Assembly (NCBI GenBank): GCA_009773665.1
Contig: WSYE01000023.1
Coordinates: forward strand, 1 to 46,736
From: Desulfovibrionaceae bacterium
GTDB lineage: Bacteria > Desulfobacterota > Desulfovibrionia > Desulfovibrionales > Desulfovibrionaceae
Length of the DNA stretch: 46,736 nt
Direction: 5' to 3'
Each line of letters opens with the position of its first letter. Position 1 is the stretch's first letter. The position numbers were made by a program, and so were the translations under genes. The notes under the pieces were generated by a model. It had not been told where the DNA came from. It was given only the letters and a program-made list of their open reading frames with translations, and did no database searches. This document shows positions 10,842 through 19,179 of the stretch, piece after piece.

Positions 10842-13800
10842 GTGCGCGTCGGGGTCGACAAATTCTTTCCGCCCCAGGTAGACACTCCCCAATTCCTCTT
10901 CCGGGGAAGGGTTGTCGATGCCCTTTTGCGCCGGTGCGACGCCCGGAAACCGGCCATCGTGCTGGAGGCTCAGGCCGGGCAGGGCAAGACCACCGTCATC
11001 AAGCAGTTCCTCGACCGCCTCGCAGTGGATTCGGCCTGGTACCAGATAACCCCTGAAGATGCGGACCCGGCCTTTTTCCTGGCGGCGCTCCACGCCTGCC
11101 TGGAGGGCAGACAACCGGACTGCCCCGCCGGGGTCGGCATGCGTCTCCAGCCCACCGGGGACGTCAGCTGTTTCGACCTGCCCAAGCGGCTCGACCTGCT
11201 GCTGAGCCAGCTGCGCCAATGCCTGATTGCAGACCTGTACGTGGTCTTCGACGATCTGCACCACTTGATCGCGCACGACTCAAGCCTGTTCATCGTCAAC
11301 TATCTGGTCGAGAACGCCCCGCCCACGCTTCATTTCATCCTGTCCTCGCGCGAGCCGCTGCCCCTGGACGCCCTGCGGCCCGTCCCCGGCAGCCGCGACG
11401 TGGCCTCGGTGGGCAACCAGGAGCTGGCCCTGGACGGCCATGAAGTCGCCGACCTGTTCCATCAGGTATTCCGCCTGCCCCTCTCCAGCGAGACCATCCG
11501 GGAGATTTCCCTGAAAACCGACGGCTGGATCATGGGCGTCCTGCTCTTCGGCTTGCAGATGGCCAAGAGCCGGGGGGAGTCCCCCTTGAACGGTCGGGAC
11601 GAGCCAGACGGGCCAGGAGGGCCAGGAGGGCCAGGAGGGCCAGGAGGGCCGGACATCCGGGAGTATTTCCGCCGCAAAGTTTTCGATCCGCTCGAACCGC
11701 ACCTGCACGAGCCGCTCCTGACGCTATCGCTCCTGGAGGACATCCCCGTGCCCCTGGCCGAGGAGCTGACCGGCGAACCGGCCATCGGCAGCCACCTGAA
11801 ACGTCTGGCCCAGCGCAACGTCTTCATCCGAAGGCTCGACCCGGACGCCACCATCTTCGGCCTGCACCACCTTTTCCGGCAATTCCTGCGGGAAAAGGCC
11901 GAGGCCGAGTTGATCCCGGAGCACATCCGGCGCATCCACCAACAGGCCGGACGGTATTTCCTGCTGCGCGACAATCCCTCGCAGGCCCTACGCGCCTTCC
12001 TGAAGGCCGGGGACTACGGCGCGATCGAGGAGACCCTGCACACCTGTGGCACGGCCATGCTTGGCGCCAACCAGACCGCCACCCTGATGGCCATCCTGGG
12101 CGCGATCCCGGAACCGGACCTGGAGCGGCTGGGCTGGGCCAGCCTGATCCTGGCCCTGGCCCACCTGGATTTCGCCCCTGCCCGAGCCCTGCCCCTGCTC
12201 TCCAAGGCGCTGGATGTCTTCTCCCGGACGCAGGACGAGCTCGGCGAGCTGCTCTGCCTGGCGCACATCATCTCCATCCACATCACCACCACCGGGCATT
12301 ACCGGGAGGGCCTCGACCTGCTGGAGCGGGCGGAAGAACTCTTCGAGCGGCACTGCGGCAGGCTGGACGTCTCCACCACCATTCTCATCGCGCGCAGTCT
12401 GGCCATGGGGCGCTGCATCTTCCTGGCCGACACGGAAACGGCGACCCGCTACGCAGATATGGCCCTGAGCCTGGCAAGGAAAGGCCGTCTGGTCAATTTT
12501 GAGGCCGCGCTGCTCATGGTCATGGGCTACATCAGGATCTTCGCCGGGCAGCTGCCCTTGGCCAAGCAGTGGATGGAACGGGCCTCGGACACCCTGAGGA
12601 AACCCGAAGTGGGCACCTTCAACTGTCTGGCCAGCCGCATGATGCTCTTCAACTTCCTCTTCCATGAGGGAGACTTCTTCAATTATTTCGACCAGAAAAA
12701 CCAAATGGTGGAGGCCATCGGCCAGATTCTGTTCTCCCAGTCCATAGCCGGTCCCTTCTGCTACGTCTGGGAAATGGACATCGCCATCAACCAGGGCCGC
12801 TTCGAGGACGCCCTGCGCATCGCCGAGAAGGCCGAGGCCCTGGACCCGCCGCTGAGCCCCCACCTGCTCAGCCAGGTGCTCCAGTTGAAGGCCGTGGTCC
12901 TCTCGCTGGACCGACAGACAGGCCCGGCCCTGGACGCAGCCGAAGAGTCGACACGCCTGCGCGGGCAGGCGGGCGGAACGTACTTCGTCGCTCTGAACAA
13001 GCTTATGACCGGGCTGACGCTCGGGATCTGCGGGCAGCGCCAGGAGGCCCTGGCCCGGCTGACCGAGGGCATCGCCAATGCCAGGGCTATGCCCACAGCC
13101 TATCTCGAATCCTGCGGGCTCATGCACCGGGGGGCGATCCGCCTGGAGCACGGCGACCTGGGCGGCGCGCGCCAGGACATCGAATCCGGGCTTGGACTCA
13201 TGCGCCGCAACTCCTACAAGCATTTCTGGGCCTGGTCGCCTTACGGAATCCGCCGCGTGCTGGAATTCGCCGTGGCCAACGGGATCGAGACAGGCTACGC
13301 CCGCACCCTGGGACAGGAGCGCATCGGGCAGGGCTTCAAGGACTCCGGCGAGGCGGTTCCCCATATCGAATTCCGCGCGCTGGGCGGGTTCACCCTGCTG
13401 ATGGGGGGCGTGCCGCTGCTGAACGCCGAGTCCCTGACTCCGGGGCAACGGGAACTGCTGTGCCTGCTTCTGGCCTCGCCCGGCCTGAAACTGGCCCAGG
13501 ACTCGGCCCAGCTCCATTTCTGGCCGGACAGCTCCCCTGGCGCGGCCAAAACCAAGTTCGACACCATGATGTCGCGCCTGCGCAAGACCCTGGCCGAGGT
13601 GCTGCCGGACACTCTGGCCAACTGCCACCTGTTCAGGGACCGGGGCATGATCTGGCTGGCCAATTGCCGTGTGGACGCCCTGGATTTCCTGGATGCAGCC
13701 CGGCGCGGCCTGGAGCACTTCCGCCAGCAGGAGTTCTGGCAGGCGGGCAACGCCTTCACCAGGGCGGACGCCCTGTGGCAGGGTGAATTCGCGCCAGGCA

Positions 13801-14120
13801 TAACCGGCGAGGACCACGTCAACGCCCTCCGGTACGACCTGTCCAGCACACTGGCCCGCATGGCCCTGGCCTGGGGTGGGCAGCTGGCCCAGGACGGACG
13901 CATCCAGCCGGCCCTGGACCTTACGGAGAAGGCCCTGCGCGCCGACCCGCTCAATGAAGCACTGTGGGCATTGCTCCACCGCCTGCACGGACGCCGCTCC
14001 GCCATCCAGGCCCGCCAGGTGGAGGGCCGCTTCGCCTCGTTGCTGCGCGCGGAAGGCTACCCCGAGCCGGAGATCGCTGCCATGGTCCGGGGCATCGTCA
14101 CGCCAACTGCGCCCGCCTAG
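10842..14120 (+). CDS. STAND-ATPase transcriptional regulator with C-terminal BTAD domain
   Basis: The 1092-residue protein is built like MalT/SARP-type regulators: a sensor ATPase joined to tetratricopeptide-like repeats and a bacterial transcriptional activation domain. The P-loop EAQAGQGKTT lies near residue 40 and the Walker B VVFDDLHHL near 135. A winged-helix-like region precedes long helical repeats from roughly 400 to 800. From about 843 a DNA-binding OmpR-like plus BTAD segment begins with ALGGFTLLMGG and includes HFWPDSSPGAAKTKFD and SRLRKTL. A Gly-Pro-Gly linker near 255-270 is encoded by a 9-bp tandem repeat. The GTG start at 10842 has AAGGAG six bases upstream; a GTG at 10803 is also in frame but lacks a site. 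It lies between the hydrolase operon and cyoABCDE, so either could be its target. Confidence 0.85.
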   Translation: MRVGVDKFFPPQVDTPQFLFRGRVVDALLRRCDARKPAIVLEAQAGQGKTTVIKQFLDRLAVDSAWYQITPEDADPAFFLAALHACLEGRQPDCPAGVGMRLQPTGDVSCFDLPKRLDLLLSQLRQCLIADLYVVFDDLHHLIAHDSSLFIVNYLVENAPPTLHFILSSREPLPLDALRPVPGSRDVASVGNQELALDGHEVADLFHQVFRLPLSSETIREISLKTDGWIMGVLLFGLQMAKSRGESPLNGRDEPDGPGGPGGPGGPGGPDIREYFRRKVFDPLEPHLHEPLLTLSLLEDIPVPLAEELTGEPAIGSHLKRLAQRNVFIRRLDPDATIFGLHHLFRQFLREKAEAELIPEHIRRIHQQAGRYFLLRDNPSQALRAFLKAGDYGAIEETLHTCGTAMLGANQTATLMAILGAIPEPDLERLGWASLILALAHLDFAPARALPLLSKALDVFSRTQDELGELLCLAHIISIHITTTGHYREGLDLLERAEELFERHCGRLDVSTTILIARSLAMGRCIFLADTETATRYADMALSLARKGRLVNFEAALLMVMGYIRIFAGQLPLAKQWMERASDTLRKPEVGTFNCLASRMMLFNFLFHEGDFFNYFDQKNQMVEAIGQILFSQSIAGPFCYVWEMDIAINQGRFEDALRIAEKAEALDPPLSPHLLSQVLQLKAVVLSLDRQTGPALDAAEESTRLRGQAGGTYFVALNKLMTGLTLGICGQRQEALARLTEGIANARAMPTAYLESCGLMHRGAIRLEHGDLGGARQDIESGLGLMRRNSYKHFWAWSPYGIRRVLEFAVANGIETGYARTLGQERIGQGFKDSGEAVPHIEFRALGGFTLLMGGVPLLNAESLTPGQRELLCLLLASPGLKLAQDSAQLHFWPDSSPGAAKTKFDTMMSRLRKTLAEVLPDTLANCHLFRDRGMIWLANCRVDALDFLDAARRGLEHFRQQEFWQAGNAFTRADALWQGEFAPGITGEDHVNALRYDLSSTLARMALAWGGQLAQDGRIQPALDLTEKALRADPLNEALWALLHRLHGRRSAIQARQVEGRFASLLRAEGYPEPEIAAMVRGIVTPTAPA
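11603..11647 (+). repeat. 9-bp coding tandem repeat (GCCAGGAGG)n
   Basis: Four perfect copies of GCCAGGAGG occupy 11612-11647, preceded by a degenerate copy (GCCAGACGG) at 11603. The unit is a multiple of three, so gain or loss of copies keeps the reading frame and only changes the length of a Gly/Pro linker inside the STAND-BTAD regulator. Confidence 0.85.
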
Positions 14121-14193
14121 CCCCTGCCCTGCCCCTTGCTGGCCTGACGGACGCGCACAAATATCTGCATTACGAAGCAAGAATCCGCCTGCG

Positions 14194-14239
14194 TTGACAA
14201 TAAACTATGAAAACCGTAGAAAATAGAATACGGTCATAG
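14194..14239 (+). promoter_or_regulatory. Candidate cyo promoter with dyad over the -10
   Basis: A TTGACA hexamer at 14194-14199 and TAGAAA at 14217-14222 are spaced 17 bp, a good sigma-70 arrangement. The -10 is embedded in an inverted repeat, ACCGTA (14213-14218) and TACGGT (14229-14234), extended outward by CTATGA and TCATAG. This suggests repressor or activator control. cyoA begins 35 bases further on. Confidence 0.5.
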
Positions 14240-14273
14240 TCAGGAATGTTCCTCAATACGGCGAGGGAGATAA

Positions 14274-15173
14274 ATGAAAAGTCCACTCCGCAGTTTGCTC
14301 ATCATGGCGACGTGCCTCTGTGTTCTTCCCCTGTTGGGCGGATGCAACGAGATGGTTCTTTTCAATCCCAAAGGGCCTATTGGGGAATCTGAAAAATACA
14401 TCATCCTCATCTCCTTCGTGTTGATGCTGATTGTCGTGATCCCAGTCATAGTCATGTCCATCGTCTTCCCGCTGAAATACCGTGAATCAAACACAAATGC
14501 CCCGTATGAACCCAACTGGAGCTATTCAAGAAAACTTGAAATAATCATGTGGGCCATCCCGTTCGTTATCGTCTTCATTCTTTCTGCAATCCTCTGGCGG
14601 GAGACGCACCGCCTGGACCCGTACAAGCCGCTTGAGAGCACTGCGAAACCGCTCAATGTGGAAGTGGTCAGCCTGGACTGGAAATGGTTGTTCATCTATC
14701 CCGAACACAACATCGCCGTGGTCAACCAGTTCGTGTTCCCTGAGAAAATCCCCCTGAGCTTCAAGATCACCTCGGACACGGTCATGACGTCCTTTTTCAT
14801 CCCGCAGCTTGGCAGCCAGATCTATGCCATGGCCGGGATGACCACCCGCCTGCACCTCATGGCCGACGAGCAGGGCGAATACACCGGCCAGAACCAGCAG
14901 TTCAGCGGCGCGGGGTTCCCGAACATGAGCTTCAACGCCAAGGCCACGTCGCAGGATGCATTCGATGCCTGGGTGCGCCAGGTCAGGCAGTCTCCGAACA
15001 GGCTCGATTTCGCCCGTTTCACTGAACTGCGCAAACCCGGCGTCAGCGAGTCCGTCATCTATTATTCCTCAATAGAGCCCGGACTGTTCGAGCATATCGT
15101 CAACCAGTACAATCCGATGACTCGCGGTTCCCACGACATGGGCGGCGCAGCTCATTCCGGACACGGCAATTAA
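14274..15173 (+). CDS. cyoA: Cytochrome bo3 quinol oxidase subunit II
   Basis: This is subunit II of the heme-copper quinol oxidase that reduces oxygen in the cytoplasmic membrane. The 299-residue protein has a lipoprotein signal (LLGGC, Cys24) and two membrane helices (about 40-62 and 88-108). A periplasmic cupredoxin domain follows, with VVSLDWKWLFIYPEHNIAVV and SFFIPQLGSQIYAMAGM. The CuA-ligand cysteines of cytochrome c oxidases are absent, as in E. coli CyoA, so quinol is the expected donor. A COX_ARM-like C-terminus ends His/Gly-rich. GAGGGAG lies just before the ATG. It heads the cyoABCDE cluster and is followed within 21 bases by cyoB. Confidence 0.96.
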   Translation: MKSPLRSLLIMATCLCVLPLLGGCNEMVLFNPKGPIGESEKYIILISFVLMLIVVIPVIVMSIVFPLKYRESNTNAPYEPNWSYSRKLEIIMWAIPFVIVFILSAILWRETHRLDPYKPLESTAKPLNVEVVSLDWKWLFIYPEHNIAVVNQFVFPEKIPLSFKITSDTVMTSFFIPQLGSQIYAMAGMTTRLHLMADEQGEYTGQNQQFSGAGFPNMSFNAKATSQDAFDAWVRQVRQSPNRLDFARFTELRKPGVSESVIYYSSIEPGLFEHIVNQYNPMTRGSHDMGGAAHSGHGN

Positions 15174-15194
15174 GCTGGCATGGAGGTCGGTGGA

Positions 15195-17162
15195 ATGTTG
15201 GGAAAACTGAGCCTGTCTTCAATACCGTTCCATGACCACATCGTCATGGGGGCCGTTTACGGTTCGCTCCTGGCCGGACTTGGCGTCGTCGTCCTGATCA
15301 CCTATTTCAAGAAGTGGCCATACCTCTGGAAAGAGTGGCTCACCACGGTCGATCACAAGAAGATCGGCATCATGTACATCATACTGGCCATGGTCATGCT
15401 GCTGCGCGGCTTCTCCGACGCCATCATGATGCGGGCCCAGCAGGCCATGGCCCTGGGCTCCAACCCCGGCTTCCTGCCTCCGGACCACTTCAACCAGGTG
15501 TTCAGCGCCCACGGCACCATCATGATCCTGTTCATGGCCATGCCGTTTCTGTCGGGCCTCATGAACATCGTGGTGCCCCAGCAGATCGGGGCGCGCGACG
15601 TGGCCTTCCCCTTCCTGAACGCGGTCAGCCTGTGGCTCTCCACCGCCGGGGCCATGCTGGTCATGGTTTCTTTGGGCGTGGGCGAGTTCTCCAGGGCCGG
15701 GTGGTCGGGCTACACGCCCCTGTCGGGACTGGCCTACAGCCCGGACACCGGCGTAGACTACTGGATCTGGTCGCTCCAGATATCCGGGGCGGGCACGCTG
15801 CTCACAGGGATAAACTTCCTGGCCACCATCCTGAAGATGCGCGCGCCGGGCATGACGCTCATGCGCATGCCGCTCTTTACTTGGACCGCCGTCTTCACCA
15901 ACGTGCTCATCATCTTCGCCTTCCCCATGCTGACCGTGGCCCTGGCGCTCCTGACCCTGGACCGATACTGCGGCATGCACTTCTTCACCAACGACATGGG
16001 CGGCAACACGATGATGTACATCAACCTCTTCTGGACCTGGGGGCACCCGGAGGTTTACATCGTCATCCTGCCCGCCTTCGGCATCTTCTCCGAGGTGGTG
16101 GCCACCTTCTCCAGAAAGAAGCTCTTCGGCTATGATTCGCTGGTGTACGCCACCGCCGCCATCATGTTCCTGTCCTTCGCGGTCTGGGTGCATCACTTCT
16201 TCACCATGGGCACCAGCGCCAGCGTCAACGTCTTCTTCGGCATCTCCACCATGCTGATCGCCATCCCCACAGGCGTGAAGGTCTTCAACTGGCTCTTCAC
16301 CATGTATCGCGGCAGGGTGAGGATCACCACGCCGCTCCTGTGGACGCTGGGCTTTCTCTCCACGTTCGTCATCGGCGGTCTGACCGGCGTGCTGCTCTCC
16401 ATGCCCCCGGCCGACTACGTGCTCCACAACAGCATGTTTCTGATCGCCCACTTCCACAACATGTTGGTGCCGGGCGTGCTCTTTGGCTTCATGGCGGGCT
16501 ACGCCTACTGGTTCCCCAAGGCCTTCGGCTTCCGGCTGAACGAGACCTGGGGCAAGCTCTCGTTCTGGTTCTGGCTGAGCGGCTTCTATCTGGCCTTCAT
16601 TCCGCTCTACATCCTGGGCTTCATGGGCATGCCCCGGCGCATGCAGCATTACGACAACCCTGCCTGGCAGCCCTATCTCATCGTGGCCGCCATCGGCACG
16701 CTGCTCATCCTGCTGGGCATCGGCTGCATGGTCATGCAGCTGCTGGTGAGCATCCGCGACCGCCGCGCCAACCGCGACCTGACCGGCGACGCCTGGGACG
16801 GACGCACCCTGGAATGGCTGACCGCGTCCCCGCCCGCCGTCTACAACTTCGCCGTGATCCCCGTGGTGGAGGGCCTCGACGCCTTCTGGGACATGAAGCA
16901 GAAGGGCACGGCCTACCTGAAGCCGGACCGCTACGAAGACATCGAGATGCCCAGGAACAACCCCTACGGCCTGGCTGTCGGCGTCATCTGCTTTGTTTTC
17001 GGCTTCGCCATGATCTGGCACATCTGGTGGATGGCCGGTGTGAGCTTCCTGGGCCTGATCGCCACGGTGATCGCCAGAGCCTGCGACGACAACACCCACG
17101 AGATCATCCCCGCCGCCGAAGTGGAACGAATCGAGGGGCTGCGCTCCCAGGGGATGGCATGA
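15195..17162 (+). CDS. cyoB: Cytochrome bo3 quinol oxidase subunit I
   Basis: This catalytic subunit carries low-spin heme b and the heme o3/CuB oxygen-reducing centre. The 655-residue protein matches E. coli CyoB across its length. Visible ligands are the heme b His in FSAHGTIMI, the CuB His-Tyr pair in [11 protein letters not shown], the CuB His-His in WVHHFFTMG, and the two heme His in LIAHFHNML. Proton-channel residues are also present: Asp in [11 protein letters not shown], Glu in GHPE and Lys in [10 protein letters not shown]. The start at 15195 (MLGKLSL) corresponds to the E. coli start and has GGAGG eight bases upstream; the ATG at 15180 overlaps that site. The enzyme should be functional as far as the sequence shows. 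Confidence 0.97.
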   Translation: MLGKLSLSSIPFHDHIVMGAVYGSLLAGLGVVVLITYFKKWPYLWKEWLTTVDHKKIGIMYIILAMVMLLRGFSDAIMMRAQQAMALGSNPGFLPPDHFNQVFSAHGTIMILFMAMPFLSGLMNIVVPQQIGARDVAFPFLNAVSLWLSTAGAMLVMVSLGVGEFSRAGWSGYTPLSGLAYSPDTGVDYWIWSLQISGAGTLLTGINFLATILKMRAPGMTLMRMPLFTWTAVFTNVLIIFAFPMLTVALALLTLDRYCGMHFFTNDMGGNTMMYINLFWTWGHPEVYIVILPAFGIFSEVVATFSRKKLFGYDSLVYATAAIMFLSFAVWVHHFFTMGTSASVNVFFGISTMLIAIPTGVKVFNWLFTMYRGRVRITTPLLWTLGFLSTFVIGGLTGVLLSMPPADYVLHNSMFLIAHFHNMLVPGVLFGFMAGYAYWFPKAFGFRLNETWGKLSFWFWLSGFYLAFIPLYILGFMGMPRRMQHYDNPAWQPYLIVAAIGTLLILLGIGCMVMQLLVSIRDRRANRDLTGDAWDGRTLEWLTASPPAVYNFAVIPVVEGLDAFWDMKQKGTAYLKPDRYEDIEMPRNNPYGLAVGVICFVFGFAMIWHIWWMAGVSFLGLIATVIARACDDNTHEIIPAAEVERIEGLRSQGMA

Positions 17163-17276
17163 ACATGGCGTCCCTGAAGCATAAACGAGATACACACTGC
17201 CGCTTCGCGGGGGGGTGCGCATAATGCAGACCACGACACGGCGCAGACCCAGGCGCTGGGATTCTGGCTCTATCTC

Positions 17277-17792
17277 ATGAGCGATCTGGTGATGTTCTCC
17301 GGCCTGTTCGCGACGTATGTGGTCATGGCCCACAACTACGCGGGAGGCCCCACAGGCAAGGAGCTCTTCAACCTGACCGACGCCCTGATGGAAACCATGC
17401 TGCTGCTTTTCAGCAGCGTGGCCTTCGGTCTGGGCATGGTGGGCATGCACAAGGGAAACAAGCGCATGCTCCTGGCCGGGCTCGCAGCGGCGCTCCTCCT
17501 GGGGCTTGGGTTCGTCACCATGGAGGCGCTCGAGTTCAGCCACATGATAAGCCAGGGGGCCGGGCCGCAGCGCAGCGGATTCCTCTCCGCGTTCTTCACG
17601 CTGGTTGGCACGCATGGCCTGCACGTGTCCTTCGGCATTCTCTGGATGGTGGTCATGATGGGGCAGATCGCCACCAAGGGGCTTACCGGCCCCGTGCAGG
17701 CGCGGCTGGTGCGCCTGGGCATGTTCTGGCACTTCCTGGACATCGTCTGGATCTGCCTGTTCAGCATCGTGTACCTGATGGGGGTCCTCTAA
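17277..17792 (+). CDS. cyoC: Cytochrome bo3 quinol oxidase subunit III (5' end out of frame)
   Basis: Subunit III is a membrane protein that stabilises the oxidase core. The visible frame gives MSDLVMFSGLFATYVVM, AGGPTGKELF, RSGFLSAFFTLVGTHGLHV and FWHFLDIVWICLFSIVYLMG, matching E. coli CyoC. The ATG at 17277 is probably not the real start, because the same frame is coding back to 17178 and includes ALGFWLYLM, the beginning of the first membrane helix, without any start codon. An ATG at 17165, two bases after the cyoB stop, opens MASLKHKRDTHC in another frame. One base fewer in the G7 run at 17209-17215 would join the two. The gene is therefore likely 17165-17792 with an indel, a slippage site or a sequencing error. 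Confidence 0.88.
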   Translation: MSDLVMFSGLFATYVVMAHNYAGGPTGKELFNLTDALMETMLLLFSSVAFGLGMVGMHKGNKRMLLAGLAAALLLGLGFVTMEALEFSHMISQGAGPQRSGFLSAFFTLVGTHGLHVSFGILWMVVMMGQIATKGLTGPVQARLVRLGMFWHFLDIVWICLFSIVYLMGVL

Positions 17793-18116
17793 ATGAACCA
17801 GACACACCAGAACAACGCCGGAGCGGGCAGCGGTTCAATCAAGTCCTACACCACGGGCTTCATCCTCTCGCTCGTGCTCACAGCCATCCCCTTCTTCCTG
17901 GTCATGAACGGGACGCTCTCCCACTCGGGCACGGTCTTCTGCATCTTCGCCACGGCGGTCTTGCAGATTTTCGTGCAGCTGCACTACTTCCTGCACCTGG
18001 ACACATCGTCGGCCATGTATTGGAACCTCATGTCCCTGCTGTTCACTTTTTTTATCATCTTCCTTTTCGTGGGCGGTTCGATATGGATCATGCACAGTAT
18101 GCATTACAGGATGTAA
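17793..18116 (+). CDS. cyoD: Cytochrome bo3 quinol oxidase subunit IV
   Basis: This is a small membrane subunit of 107 residues that aids assembly of the CuB centre. It contains the family sequence GSIKSYTTGFILSLVLTAIP, three predicted membrane helices, QLHYFLHLDT and a C-terminal GGSIWIMHSMHY. It begins directly after the cyoC stop codon, and its 3' end overlaps the cyoE start by 34 bases, indicating tight coupling. Confidence 0.95.
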   Translation: MNQTHQNNAGAGSGSIKSYTTGFILSLVLTAIPFFLVMNGTLSHSGTVFCIFATAVLQIFVQLHYFLHLDTSSAMYWNLMSLLFTFFIIFLFVGGSIWIMHSMHYRM

Positions 18117-18991
18117 GATCGCAGGATGTGCTCAGGAATTATTTCCTTGTCACGAAGCCGCGCCTGATTGCAGCCAACCTGATCTCAGCGGCTGGCGGAT
18201 TCTTTCTTGCCGCACAGGGGCAGGTTTCAGCCGTGCTCTTTCTGTCCCTCATGGTCGGGATGTCCTGCATCGTCGCTTCCGGATGCGTGCTGAACAACTA
18301 CATCGACAGGTACATTGACAGGGGCATGACCAGGACGCGCGGGCGCGCGCTGGCCACGGGGGCGATCTCGCTTCGCGGGAGCCTCGTCTACGCCGCAGCC
18401 CTGGGTCTTGCAGGAGCGGCCATACTGTTGTCCGGGACGAACGCGCTGTGCGCTGTCATCGCGCTCTTCGGCTTCGTGGTCTATGTGTGCGTGTACAGCC
18501 TGTACCTGAAACGCAACTCCGCCTACAGCACGGTCATCGGGAGCCTTGCCGGAGCGGCTCCGCCTCTGGCGGCCTACTGCGCGGTCAGGGGCGACTTCGA
18601 CCTGGGCGCTGTGATCGTCCTGGCCGTCTTCAGCCTGTGGCAGATACCGCATTCGTACGCCATCACCATCTTCCGCTACAACGACTACGCAGCGGTGAGC
18701 ATCCCCGTGATGCCGGTCAAAGCAGGCATTGCCGCCACCAAGAAGCACATCGTCTGGCACATCGCCGCGTTCATCCTGGCGGCGCAGCTGCTGACGGTCT
18801 TCGGATACGCGGGCTACGCCTATCTTGGCGTCGCCACCGCGCTGGGCCTGTGCTGGCTGGCCACGGCCCTGCACGGCTACCGGGCGGGCGACGACCGCGC
18901 CTGGGCCAGACGCGTGTACCTGTTCTCCATCCTGACCATCTTCATCCTGAGCGTGATGATGTCCGTCGATTTTGTGAGGTCTGTCGGCTAA
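18083..18991 (+). CDS. cyoE: Protoheme IX farnesyltransferase (heme O synthase)
   Basis: This UbiA-family membrane prenyltransferase converts heme B to the heme O required by the bo3 oxidase. The 302-residue protein has NYFLVTKPRLIAANLISAAG, the first Asp-rich prenyl-diphosphate site NNYIDRYIDRGMTRTR, the second conserved loop SLWQIPHSYAI with FRYNDYAAVSIPVMP, and a final helix ending VMMSVDF as in E. coli CyoE. The start at 18083 lies inside the end of cyoD; a longer in-frame start at 18020 would add a non-family extension. It completes the operon. Confidence 0.95.
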   Translation: MDHAQYALQDVRSQDVLRNYFLVTKPRLIAANLISAAGGFFLAAQGQVSAVLFLSLMVGMSCIVASGCVLNNYIDRYIDRGMTRTRGRALATGAISLRGSLVYAAALGLAGAAILLSGTNALCAVIALFGFVVYVCVYSLYLKRNSAYSTVIGSLAGAAPPLAAYCAVRGDFDLGAVIVLAVFSLWQIPHSYAITIFRYNDYAAVSIPVMPVKAGIAATKKHIVWHIAAFILAAQLLTVFGYAGYAYLGVATALGLCWLATALHGYRAGDDRAWARRVYLFSILTIFILSVMMSVDFVRSVG

Positions 18992-19005
18992 CGGGAGTTT
19001 TCAAA

Positions 19006-19092
19006 ATTCGTTCGTACACGTTCTGAACCCGAACCAAGAGAACCATGCTTTCTGTTCTCGAAAATCATGTCCATGTTTTTCGACAACGCGAC
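19006..19092 (+). repeat. 87-bp conserved element, copy 1 (upstream of the binding-protein gene)
   Basis: This segment aligns without gaps to 24001-24087 (about 80% identity by hand count). The best-conserved block holds three GAACC pentamers at 19025, 19031 and 19040 (TGAACC.GAACCAAGAGAACC) and, further on, CATGT.CATGTTTTTC. It precedes the gene at 19180 by about 90 bases, as copy 2 precedes tamB. It may be a shared regulatory element or a dispersed repeat; no inverted repeat as perfect as that in copy 2 is present here. Confidence 0.7.
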
Positions 19093-19179
19093 ACGAGCAA
19101 TTCCCGAATGCCCCCCAGCCGGACAAGATCGGGGAACTCCCGCCTTTCCAAAGCACCGCCGCTTGGATAGACTCGCACC

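Noticed and set aside
11988..14180. 730-codon minus-strand frame opposite the STAND-BTAD gene
   Set aside because: Antisense shadow; Gln/Gly/Val-rich without recognisable domains.
15219..17807. 862-codon minus-strand frame opposite cyoB-cyoC
   Set aside because: His/Glu/Asp-rich product is the typical antisense image of membrane protein genes.
19067..19099. Possible leader peptides in the two 87-bp elements (M.MFF.NAT)
   Set aside because: Similar at both copies, but one frame ends after ten codons, the other continues, and neither has a ribosome site; DNA-level conservation explains the match.
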